Positions 23,007-33,699 of a stretch of DNA of 60,000 bases are shown piece by piece. The translations under genes and the position numbers were made by a program. Within the stretch, counting starts at the first letter, position 1; every line of letters starts with the position of its first letter. The notes beneath the pieces are model-generated. The model was not told the DNA's origin and searched no databases. It saw only the letters and a program-made list of their open reading frames with translations. The DNA comes from Liolophura sinensis (taxonomy: Eukaryota > Mollusca > Polyplacophora > Chitonida > Chitonidae): NCBI RefSeq assembly GCF_032854445.1, contig NC_088301.1, positions 3,908,001 through 3,968,000 of the forward strand, in the 5' to 3' direction.

Positions 23007-23551
23007 ATGTTTTGTATGACCTGTTACTGTGTTATGTATAATTTATACAGCAAAATAGGCTACTAATTGAAAGCACAACAAGATGATATTTATAGTTTGT
23101 TGTCGTTTTATGCAATGTAAATTTTTCACATCACCTTCAGAGTTGTCCTGCCAGGCATGAAGATTCATCTTGTAATATAAACAATACCATTCATACCATT
23201 TCATCTTTCATAATTTTACCAAACATTTTAAGAAATTCATCACTAAGTTTTTAATTTAAACTCAGGAAATGATAAAATTTCTTCAGATTCATCAGCAAAG
23301 AGTAATTTCATACTTGGTGAAAAAAAATGATTCGCATGTTAAAAAAGTATAACTTTTAGACTCTTTATCATACCTTTTTATCGACATCGCTTTATTATAA
23401 TTAGTTCATTTGTTGTTGGCCTTTCCATTTCATTCACAATGACGGAACATGTTGCATTATATTCTCCCCATGCTGTTACAGAGTAATTTAATATCCTTTG
23501 GATAGCCCTGCTGGTCCTGATCTGGCCCAGTCACTCAGCTGTGAGAATAAA
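23007..23551 (+). promoter_or_regulatory. NIPBL 3' UTR with candidate polyadenylation signal AATAAA
   Basis: The first canonical AATAAA after the stop is at 23546-23551, followed by T/GT-rich sequence (cttttgtcgttattt). This implies a 3' UTR of about 560 bp. The region is AT-rich and has no ORF. Confidence 0.65.
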
Positions 23552-24109
23552 CATCATTTTGCTGATGCTACAAGTCGCTTTTGTCGTTATTTATAGTAGT
23601 GAGTAACACGTTCTCGAAGCCATATCTTCAATCAGGTATTCTCAAATGCTGACAACGGTCCTCTTCAAAACCTGTCGAACACTTTCTATGTGATTAGCCC
23701 TTAAGTGATTAATCGAAGTAACTCATATTAGAAATATGAAATGGCTGCCAGATTAAGTGCCATCAGCTTTCTTACCTTTTACTGTAAGCTCCCAAATCAC
23801 CTACTTAGTGTACATATACATTCTCAATTGTACAGCGATGGTAAACTTGTGACATCTGTCACAAAAAGCATGTGATCTGAGTCTCCTGGTATTCTGTTCC
23901 AGAAATGGAACTGGACAAAGTAGTCTAACCGCTGGTGTACCCTAGTGTGGATGGGCAGCACTTCTTGTCTTGTTCTCCCGAGGCGCTCACTTTAAAGAAG
24001 ACATTATGGTTTGAACGTGCACGACACCCCAAATCCTACATTTGTATCGGTGACATTTTTGGACGATGTGGCAGGATGTCGTGCTTAAATATTCCTTATT
24101 TCGTTTTCC

Positions 24110-24157
24110 ATGACATGGCTGAAATATTGCCAATGTGGCGTTAAGCCATAATCATTT
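24110..24157 (-). repeat. Dispersed repeat fragment, family 4
   Basis: The sequence tggctgaaatattgccaatg tggcgttaagccataatcat recurs in reverse complement at 54235-54290. It is probably the conserved end of an interspersed element I cannot name. Confidence 0.6.
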
Positions 24158-24799
24158 ATGCAAGTCTCTTTTCCTTATGACATAATGTGTAATACGTGGT
24201 AATGATCTAGATATTTCGCCAGAAGAGAATAGTCGGATCTTGACTAGGATGGATTGTTGTGAAAAGAAATGTTTCATTCTCAGTCGGGTGGGTGACACGG
24301 TAAGGTTGAAATATCAAGGTTAACCCACTATATATAACGCTAAAACTAGCAGTAAAATGGCTACATTGGCTGTGCATGAGAACAAAAACAGCGTGTTAAT
24401 AATGCTTCACCTAGATGTCTTCTATAATGCCACATGTCGATTGAGTTCAAACAGGTCCACACATGACCTGGTAAATGAAGAAATGCTAAACTCTGTATAA
24501 ACGTAGCGAGGCAGGCACCATTGACTACCGTGAGCGCACTGGTGAATGGGTATATATGCATGTCCTCACTGACGCACTGCCCTTCGAATGACGTAAACCA
24601 GTCTATCGCACCATGTATACTAACCTACTTGTCCAATGGACAATAAACTGACGCATTATCAGAAACGTAGCCGTTATTCAACCAAGACGCACCTACCGCC
24701 GAACAAATATGCCAATGTTGCATACCTGGCTTTTGAGCGTATCACGCACACGTCCGCCTAAACCCTGTCTACCCGTTGCGGACTGTTTCCGAAAAAAAG

Positions 24800-25048
24800 T
24801 TATTGGATAGAGAACGTTAATACCCGTTCCCCAAGGTATCCCCGAGGTATCGTCACCGAAGTCACGTGTTCAAATCCCGCCCGCTCTCGATTTGTTAAAG
24901 CTACACTTTTGTGAGACACCTGCTAATATGGTGTACTTTCTTAAGGGCAGTACCGGAATTGCATAACTCATAACCCTAGCTGGTGACAATCGTATACAGT
25001 AGTCTTGAATACGACCTAAAACGCCAATCAAATAAATAAATAAATAAA
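24800..25048 (+). mobile_element. Degenerate SINE-like element
   Basis: A B-box-like gtgttcaaatccc near 24867 and a 3' end of tcttgaatacgacctaaaac followed by gccaatcaaataaataaata resemble the family 1 tail. The body is too diverged to align by eye. Confidence 0.5.
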
Positions 25049-28000
25049 TGTAAAACTTTTACTACGTTAACTGGATCTGGGTTCAAACACCGAGAGAAAT
25101 TACATTGAGTACGAAAGGCCTCTATACATACTTCAACCTATGTGTAGGGTACCACATAAGGCAGATTATCAATGACGGATAAACTTTATATACCTGTGGA
25201 GCGCGATATTCTGGTGACAACGGGCGATCTTCTGCCAGTTATCTATGCGCTTACAGCGAACACGTGTCGCACCACCAAGATTAGACGTGCACAGCTGGGG
25301 TGTCCAGACAAGACACCTGTAGCACTGCGTCAGTAGAGCTATAAACAGCTTACATCGTGGGCACATCATGAAAGGGTGCCCCTATATATATAAATATATA
25401 TTTATATATATATTTTTGGTGAGGGTGGAGGTGGTGGGGTAAATTGTACCTTCTCTTCGGAAACCAGTTACCGTCAAACGTGAAAATATTTTCTTTAAGT
25501 TTTATAAAAATAAATCCCGTAATTACGAGACACTTACTCGTTTTTATTACACTACAAACATAATCTTAAATGAAACAGAAAGTCTGCTGTTCTTGTGATG
25601 CTAGAATGTATTGTGCTGTTGCAGTGGATTATTATGTTGACTATAACACATATTCTATTAATTCAACGTTTCCATTCCATTAGACGAACAGGATATCACG
25701 TTGAATAAGATACAGTATTGCCTCATAATAACATGAATGGGTTGTACATGGATTGACCAGTGGTCTAGTGGTTTAAGGTGCTTACATTTTAATCATTGTA
25801 ACACAAAGGGTGCTTGCGTTTTAGTCGTTGTAACACACCAGGTGCGGATTCAAAAGCAACCGTGCGTAGGGAATTTGTAAGTTCAAACACGGTAATAAAA
25901 TCGTATTCCTTTTTCAACTTGACATGAAAAGTGTCAAGTGATCGATCATGAAAAGATATTAGGTGAAAAGTATTTTTACGCATAGTTTTAAATTGTCTTT
26001 GTGATGAACCTTACTTCGTAAGTAGACGTAAGAGTAGACGTAAGTGAATTTGCAGGATTCCAGCCGTCAACCAAAATGAAAGTTCCAGGTCACTAATCAG
26101 AAAGGCCAATTCCCGAAATGACGCTTAACACAAGCCACCGAAGAACCAAGGAAGTACATTGTGTAAAGTACGAAATCATGACAGATTCATGCCAAGAGAA
26201 GCTGTCATCAGTTTCATTGATGTTGGAAAGGCGCAAGGTACCTGCACGTTCTATGCGGATGAGTAAGATCGGTATTCAAATCGTGCTGATTTATAACAAG
26301 ATATGTTTGTCAGTTGTGCTTTGATTGGAACTGACATGCTTCAGGAAAAGATATATAGAGTTTCAGCAAAAAAGTTTCAGCAAAATAAGTTGGTGTGTAG
26401 GAGATATGGTGAGCGTTCTACATGCAGGTTGTAGGCTACCGTCAATTCATCTTATCATATGTACTGTTTAATGTCGGCTTTGGTAAAGCTGTAAATCTGT
26501 TGTGTATAGGTGATAAGGAATGCTGGGACATTGTCTCTCCAGCCGTTCACTCTGCATGTGCCTCTATGCATCTTTGCTTCTACACCCATTGCATATCAAC
26601 CACGTTATGCGCATTATTTGTGAAATTTGTGTCCAGCCCTTTCGCTTTCTAGGACGTAATTTGTCAGCATTTTTTTCTGCAGGACACCACGCAACAAGAT
26701 TACAAGATTATCTACATTTGTGTGATACTGGTAATTCTGTATAGCATGTGAGTAGATAGAGAGGCCATGTAAGTCTCATTGAAATGAAGGAAGACGTTTG
26801 TATCTCTCTTTGCTTTTCTGTTTTAAAGTCTTCTGATTTTGTTTCTGAGGGGATTGTGTTTAGCCATCGGTATAGTGTAGTCCTTTCTACTGGCATGGCT
26901 AAACACTGACAAAAAGTATTGTAATCTTTGTTACTTGTTTAAGAGTTGAGGCGTGGAATGGTCACCTTTGACACTAAGGGAGTTAAATCTAGGCACAAAG
27001 CCCCCCCCCCCCATAAGTTTAATGGAGCGAGGCAATCGCTTTGAGACGATATTATACAACTAGGCGAAACTGCAATTCTGTTTTTAAGTCTCCAGATTTT
27101 TTTTTCTGCATATGCCAATCAAAAAAATATTTGTACCCTAAATAACCAGGGTACCAGAGAAAGAATGTGTCTGTTAAACAGTAGAAAGATTTGCAGGAAA
27201 TGGAAATCAGAGATACTCAAATAAAATCGAAGCTATTCCGCCATAATTTCGTTTTACTGAATTTACATATCACGTGGCCAAAAAATAAACCTTGTACAGT
27301 ACGCTTCCCCGCCGCCATACACACACACCGCCCACCCACGCACACGCCCATTATAGTTTATTGAGACATTGTGACAACTTGTAGAGCTTTTGTTTAAACT
27401 CATATATGTTTTATGTTTGGTCCAATAACTTTTAAGAATATCTCCTGAGTCCTGTGATTCCTTCACCATGGAATTCATGATTTTCCAGGTACAGCTGATG
27501 GAATTTCCCACGTGAATGTGGCAGATTTTCAGCCACGGAGTAAACACGGTTTTCTGTGTACATTGCATATATGTCATATACTCATTTTCGTGGAAGACAA
27601 AGGACCTCGATTAACGTATATATTGTTGCATGTAGGACCACATAAGATCGACTGCTTATTGGTCCCAGGGTTATGACAACAGTGACCCCTGGAGAATGTC
27701 GGAGCGACGGACTGAACCCAGACCTCGCGTGCCCCCTATAGTGATTTAAAACCAATTAAGCACCTTAACCGTGGCTCGTGGCGGCCCGTGTTAAGGTACA
27801 TGTATATATGTAGCAAATAGTACTGGTATGTGTTTTACTGTTATCAACAAGCGTTCTGGAGTACTTCTACTCTGAAGCGGATCATTGTGTACTCGGAAAT
27901 GATACAACGGGCACTTGTTCAATAGGATTGTTTTGGCCGGGTTTCCGCATTTTCGTACAGCGATGTGTAAAGAAGAGCTGTGTTTCGGGAAGAGGGATCG

Positions 28001-28361
28001 ATAACGTGCAAGGAGGCGATATGGCTGTATCCGGCTTCCTTACAATATAACTGAAGGCTCCTACTGTCTCAGTCCTCATGGATAACGCTCTTACTACGAA
28101 CAGACGACACAGAGCCTAATTATACATGTAGGTGGCGTGTTCAAATCCGGCTCTGTCGTGGTTCGGTCGTGGCCTTCAGGTGCATGTATGTCAGGGACTG
28201 GTCGATATGCATGCATGGCCATATACCGTTTCTCTCTGCAGAGTACTTAGCACAAGTCGTCAACACGAGGTACAAAAAATAAAATGAAATAAAATAAAAA
28301 AATAAAAAGTAAAGTAAGAAGTAAAGTGTGTTCGAACTCCTGCTCTGCTGTTAGGCCGTAA

Positions 28362-28770
28362 TTCGTGGCTGCTTAGTGCGATGTGGCGGTTTTTCACCAT
28401 GATGCACCTACATGCCATACCATCGCTGCGTGGCGCGATATTGCGGCTTTTCTTCACGGTGTTATCCGCTTACCTCCCGGACCTTGTGGTGAGGTATTGC
28501 GAATCATCATTGTGGATGCCTCCCGGGCTTTTTGGTGATATATTAGGGGTTTTCATCATGATACATGCCTGCCTGTCCGCATGGTATGATGTTGCGGCCT
28601 TTCATCGTACTGTACCACCCTGGCGCCATGTCGCAAGTTTTCATCATGCTGTACGCCTTGCCTGTGTGGCGTCATGTTGCGACTTTTCGTTGTACGATGC
28701 ACTATAATCCCTGGCTGCTTGAGCTGTGGATGCTGCGACATTTTGTCACGGTGCATCTTCATGCCTGTGT
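28362..28770 (+). repeat. Diverged minisatellite A (left copy of a tandem duplication)
   Basis: About eight poorly conserved units of roughly 47 bp have the pattern catgatgnacct, ggcgccatgttgcgac, ttttcatc. The left edge (ttcgtggctgcttagtgcga) and first unit match the left edge of the array at 29705. Open frames here are products of the repeat, not genes. Confidence 0.75.
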
Positions 28771-29073
28771 AAGCATGATATACTTGGTTGCGTGATTCAA
28801 TCTTTAAGAATGATGTAAAGTTTAACTAGTTGTTGACGAAATTGATATACACGGTACTGTTCATTTGAGCGTCTCTATACATTATATTACTTCAATGCAC
28901 TTGTTTTACTGACAGGCACGAGATAACGGGGTTTATAAGACATTTGTTATTATGAGAGTGTTATCACATGGTTAAGTATACATATGACACATATCCCCGG
29001 GTGAATGGCATGATAGCTCATCACCACACAGATTTCTCAGTGACGCAGCACGAACGAAAGGTAAACATTCATA

Positions 29074-29304
29074 GGGGGACCTCCGTGGCCGAGTTGTAAG
29101 CACGCCAGCGTGGCGCAATGACTCGGGAGCCTCTCACCTAAGCGGTCGCTGTGAGTTCAAACCCAGTTCATGCTGTCTTCTTCTCCGGTCATACGTGGGA
29201 ATGTCGCAACCTGCGGATGGTCGTGGGTTTTTCCCCGGGTTGTGCCCGATTCAGTTCTCCCACCATAATGTTGTAAAACACGAATCAAATAAATGAATCA
29301 ATAA
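29074..29304 (+). mobile_element. tRNA-derived SINE, family 1 (block B)
   Basis: The head is ggggacctccgtggccgagt, the B box gagttcaaaccc, and the tail aatcaaataaatgaatcaat. The flanking gtaaacaytca at 29061 and 29305 is a likely decayed target duplication. The downstream 300 bp are shared with block B' at 31040-31400. Confidence 0.85.
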
Positions 29305-29704
29305 GTAAACACTCACATATAAACCTCTTACATGTACCGCACAAATTCTTTACACTAAACATATAGCCACTGTGAATAAAAACAGAAGAAATTTAATACC
29401 ATAAAACACTATCTGAAACTGCAACGGTAAGGTCTTTGTGCTTTCCATTTAAATAATTGTCATGGCTATTAGTCCAGTGACCAATGCGACCGTGTGTTCT
29501 TCAGATATCTGGCGGTGGACGGTGGTTTACTCCAGCATTCCGGTTTCCTCTACATGCGCATCTGACCATCCTCATAAACATGCATGTAAATGAAAACTGC
29601 TGAAAACCGATATGCATGTGTAGCCCGATGTCGTTTTTTTGTGTCCATAAAGTTTTGCACAAGTGAAGTATTATTGATAACAACATAAATAAATAAATAA
29701 AATT

Positions 29705-30740
29705 TTCGTGGTTGCCTCATGCGATGTTGTGGTTTTTCACCACGATGCACCTACATGCCATGCCATCGCTGCGTGGCGCGATATTGTGGCTTTTAGTCAC
29801 AGTGTAAGCCTACCTCTTAGCTTTGTGGTGAGTTGTCGCCATTTTTCGTCACGCGGCTGCGTGTTGCGAAGTTTTTTTATCATGATGTACCTCCCTGGCG
29901 CGGTGCCATGTCACAACTTTTCATCACGATGTACCTCCCTGGCTATGTAATGCCATGTTACGACTTTTCATCACGATGTACCTCCTTACCTATGGGGTGC
30001 CATGTTACGAATTTCCATCACGATGTACCTCCCTACCTATGTGGTGCCATGTCATGACTTTTCATCACGATGTACCTCCCTACCTATGTGATGCCGTGTT
30101 ACGACTTTCCATCATGATGTACCTCCCTACCTATGTGGTGCCATGTTGTGACTTTTCATCATGATGTACCTCCCTACCCATGTGGTGCCATGTTGTGACT
30201 TTTCATCACGATGTACCTCCCTACCTATGTGATGCCATGGTACGACTTTTCATCATGATGTATCTCCCTACCTATGTGGTGCCATGTTGCGACTTTTCAT
30301 CACGATGTACCTCCCTACCTATGTGGTGCCATGTTGTGACTTTCCATCACGATGTATCTCCCTGGCTATGTGGTGCCATGTTGTGACTGTTCATCACGAT
30401 GTACCTCCCTACCTATTTGGTGCCATGTTGTGACTTTTCATCATGATGTACCTCCCCACCTATCTGGTGCCATGTTGCGACTTTCCATCATGGTGTACCT
30501 CCTTACCTATGTGGTGCCATGTTGTGACTTTCCATCATGATGTACCGCCCTACCTATGTGGTGCCATGTTGCGACTTTTCATCACAATGTACCTCCCTAC
30601 CTATGTGGTGCCATGTCACGACTTTCCATCACGATGTACCTCCCTACCTATGTGGTGCCATGTTGCGACTTTTCATCATGACATATTTCCATGGCCGCGT
30701 GGCGCCATTTTGCGACTTTTCATCATGATCATTTTCATCG
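29705..30740 (+). repeat. 47-bp minisatellite, sixteen units in strict register
   Basis: The unit reads approximately atgtacctccctacctatgt, ggtgccatgttgtgac, ttttcatcacg. Unit starts fall exactly every 47 bp from 29929 to 30681 without an indel; a few diverged units precede them. Because 47 is not a multiple of three and the unit lacks stops in the forward frames, all three frames stay open for long stretches, giving false ORFs with a 47-residue period. Confidence 0.95.
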
Positions 30741-30754
30741 TCATTTTCATCACT

Positions 30755-31044
30755 TCGTGGCCGAGTAGTGAGCGTGTCAGCGGGGCTCAATGACTCAGGA
30801 GCGTCTCATCAATGGTGGTCGCTTTGAGAACCCAGTTACTGTCAAACGTGAAAATATTTTCCTACGATCGCTATGAGTCCACCTCATGCTGTCTTCTTTG
30901 GTCGTAGCCTACGTGCATGGGAAAGTCTGCCAGTATCCTCATCGTGGGTTTCTCCCTGGCGCAGTATTTCCTCCCACTATAATGCTTGCCGGCGTCGTAT
31001 AAGTTAAATATTCTTGAGTACGACGTAAAATGCAAATCAAATAA
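30755..31044 (+). mobile_element. SINE, family 1, with internal filler insertion (block B')
   Basis: The head remnant is cgtggccgagtagtgagc and the tail acgtaaaatgcaaatcaaat. Between two copies of the B-box flank (ggtcgctttgag 30817-30828; gatcgctatgag 30866-30877) sits a 37-bp segment that includes 33 bp matching 25462-25493. Confidence 0.8.
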
Positions 31045-31210
31045 ATAAATCAATAAGTAAACATTCACATATAAACCTTTTACATGTACCACACAACATC
31101 TTTACACTAAACATATAACCATTGTGAATGAACAAATTTAATATAAAAAAAACACTGTCTGAAACTGCTGTAAGGTCTTCTTGCTTTCCATTTAAATAAT
31201 TGTCATGACT

Positions 31211-31445
31211 ATTAGTCCAGTGACCAATGCGACCGTGTGTTCGAATCCAGCTCTCGCTGCTTCCGCTGCGGGTTTAAGTCAGCAGGTTTATCAGGTATCT
31301 GGCGGTGGTCGGTGGTTTACTCCGGTACCCCGGTTTCCTCCACCTGTACACTTGGCTATCCTCATAGACATACATGTAAATGAAAACTGCTTCTGCACGG
31401 CGCTAAACATCAATCAAACAAATAAACAAGTAAATAAATAAATAA
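31211..31445 (+). mobile_element. SINE, family 2, tRNA-like with clear B box
   Basis: The B box gtgttcgaatccagc is nearly consensus. The body has ggtggtttactccggtaccc and cggtttcctccacctgtaca, and the tail is ctaaacatcaatcaaacaaa then (taaa)n. An internally deleted copy lies at about 29468-29605 in the duplicated block. Confidence 0.8.
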
Positions 31446-32361
31446 TTTCATTCTGTCTATACAACGTTTTTGTTATTTACCCACTTCGTCCTATTTAGAG
31501 GCATCATTTCTGCACAAAATGCGAATTATCTTTAATTTTCAATGTCATTTAATGGCTATATGGCTTCTATTGTCCAATTTTTTTGTTATCGTAGAGAAAT
31601 TTGTTCGTGGTGACAATGTAAGTCATCGACGATGCTCGTTGAAGTGTTTGCGCAGTTTTAGTCAATCGGTATTAACTCATCGGTGGCCTTCCGCAGGCAC
31701 TTGGAAATGAATTGCTTCAGTAGACGTACTGGTATAGCTTTAAACAAAAATCAAATAAATAATGTAGTTATGTAAATAAATAAATGACAATGTAATATAT
31801 ACAATTAGTATCTATACTACAAAAACCTGTTTACATAAGCTAAGGTAATATATCTTGAGTTTTTATAACCTCCGATAAATATATAGGTGTGTTAATCTAT
31901 AAGCCACATGCAGGGTAATAGCAGCTGTCGGTGATATAGATATCCTTGAGGGAGTGCACCAAGGATTGCGGTTCCTATACGCATGCGCACATGCACGTGC
32001 ACGTATGTTTATATACACTGTATACGTATATGTATTGGTAGAGAACGTGTCAACAGGGTAACTAACCACTGAAAATGACCCGCTTTGTTTGTTTTGGCAG
32101 GTATGCCCTACATGTTTCTAATCCAGTGTATGAAGGTCATAGACAGACTTCTATGAGCTAGCCGCTCAACACAAGTAGGGTAACATAGGCCTATAAGGCA
32201 ATGCGGACTGGCATACGTGAATGACGTAAGGCGTCAACAAAAGTTTACACACTCCCTTAATTCGTACGTTGCCAAAACAAACAGGCGTCGCCATCTATGT
32301 TTCACTCGCGCCACAAACTATAGTGACAATTTATAAAAGCCTTTGTTTAGTGTCAGGGCAT
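31446..32361. other. Intergenic, nothing recognised beyond a repeat tail
   Basis: AT-rich sequence. The piece cagtagacgtactggtatag with aaaaatcaaataaataat near 31710-31765 looks like a SINE 3' end. No coding signal is seen. Confidence 0.5.
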
Positions 32362-33690
32362 TCTTTGGTTAATGTAAGTGCAGTCTGTGGTTAGTGTAAG
32401 CGCGCTCTTTGGTTAGCGTAGGCGCACTCTGTGGTTAACGTCGCCATCACAGTTTGCTCACATAAACGTGACAATGGCCATCACAGCTTGCTCACATAAA
32501 CGTGAGAGTCGCCATCATAGCTTGTTCACATAAACGTGAGAGTCGTCATCATAGCTTGCCCATATACCCCTGACCGTTACCATCATAGCTCGCTCACATA
32601 AACCTGACCGTCGCCATCACAGTTTGCTCAGACAAATACGACCGTCGCCATCACAGCATCTGAGACAAACACGACCGTCTCCATCACAACTTGTTCACAT
32701 ACCCCTGATATTTGCCATCACAGCTTGCTCACATAAAGATGACCGTCTTCATCACAGCTTGCTCACATAAACATGACCGTGGCCATCACGGTTTGCTCAG
32801 ACATTCACGACCGTCGCCATCACCGCTTGGTCACATTAACTTGACTATCTCCATCACAGCCTGCGCACATAAACTCGCCGTCTCCGTCACAGTTTGCTCG
32901 CATAAACCGGCCGTTGCATTTTCTTCACAGGTAAACCTGGCCGTCGCTTTCGCAGTTTTCATTCTCGAACAAAAACTTGGCCGTTGCCATCATTGCTATA
33001 GCTTCCTTCTCACACAGCCCTGACCTTGGCCGTGACAGATTTCCTTCACGCATAGTCACGGCCATGGCCGTGGCAGTGGCATGTTTCCTTCAAAACATAG
33101 CCCTAATTGAGGACGTGGCAGGTTTCCTTCACACATGGCCCTGACTGTGGCCGTGATACATTTATTTCTCACACAGACCTGACCGTGGTGGTCACAGGTT
33201 TCCTTCTCACATAGCCCTGACCGTGGCTGTGACAGGTTTCCTTCATGCCGTAAGAAATAAATGTATCGCGGCCACGGTCAGGGCTATGTGTGAAGGAACC
33301 ATGCCACGGCCACGACCAGGTCTTGTTTCCTTCACACATAGCCCTGACCGTGGCCGCGATACCTTTATTTCTCACCGGCCGGGGCGGTCACAGGTTTCCT
33401 TCTCACATAGCCTTGATCGCCGTCACATAAACGTGACCTTATATCAGTTCGACGATCACCGTCGCAGGCTCCTTTCTCACGTAACCCTGACCGTCGCATT
33501 CGCAATATTCCTTTTCATATAAACTCGGTCTTCGCCGTAGTAGGCATCTTTCTCGCGCTTGTAACCTTGACCTTCGCCTTGACGTTTACTATTCATATAA
33601 GCTTGACCTTCGCCTTCGCGTTTACTATTCATATAACCTTGACCTTTGCCTTCGCGTTTACTATTCAAATAAACTTGACCTTCGCCGTTG
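32362..33690 (+). repeat. Evolving minisatellite (22, 34, about 37 and 36-bp units)
   Basis: It begins with 3.5 units of 22 bp (ctttggttagtgtaagcgca) to about 32436. Then come units of about 34 bp (tgaccgtcgccatcacag, cttgctcacataaacg), then longer ones (tgaccgtggccgtgacag, gtttccttcacacatagccc). It ends with four 36-bp units (cttgaccttcgccttcgcg, tttactattcatataag) with starts at 33566, 33602, 33638 and 33674. All but the first type share a tgacc(g/t)tcgcc core, so they look like stages of one array. Confidence 0.9.
33250..33375. repeat. Inverted repeat with 36-bp perfect arms inside the minisatellite
   Basis: The left arm, 33263-33298 (gtatcgcggccacggtcagg ... tgtgaaggaa), is the exact reverse complement of 33327-33362. 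The loop is 28 bp. With mismatches the arms extend to about 49 bp (33250-33298 and 33327-33375). It arose by inversion of array units. Confidence 0.95.
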
Positions 33691-33699
33691 TAAGGCAGG

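Larger units (their letters stand above)
23552..28360. other. Intergenic, no gene; degraded repeats
   Basis: Nothing coding is convincing. Recognisable pieces: a dispersed motif at 24110-24157; a degenerate SINE-like stretch ending caatcaaataaataaata near 25025-25048; an AT-rich run at 25381-25415; a 32-bp imperfect tandem pair at about 25779-25850 (gtgcttacattttaatcatt / gtgcttgcgttttagtcgtt); a C12 run at 27001-27012; and tRNA-like promoter fragments near 27680-27785 (minus) and 28110-28150 (plus, gtgttcaaatcc). Confidence 0.6.

Noticed and set aside
28260-28340. A-rich stretch considered as a SINE poly(A) tail
   Set aside because: It is a simple taaaa-type repeat with no attributable body upstream.
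30443-30793. 116-codon ORF rich in Cys, Tyr and Pro
   Set aside because: It lies wholly within the 47-bp minisatellite; the open frame is a by-product of stop-free units and the protein is periodic every 47 residues.
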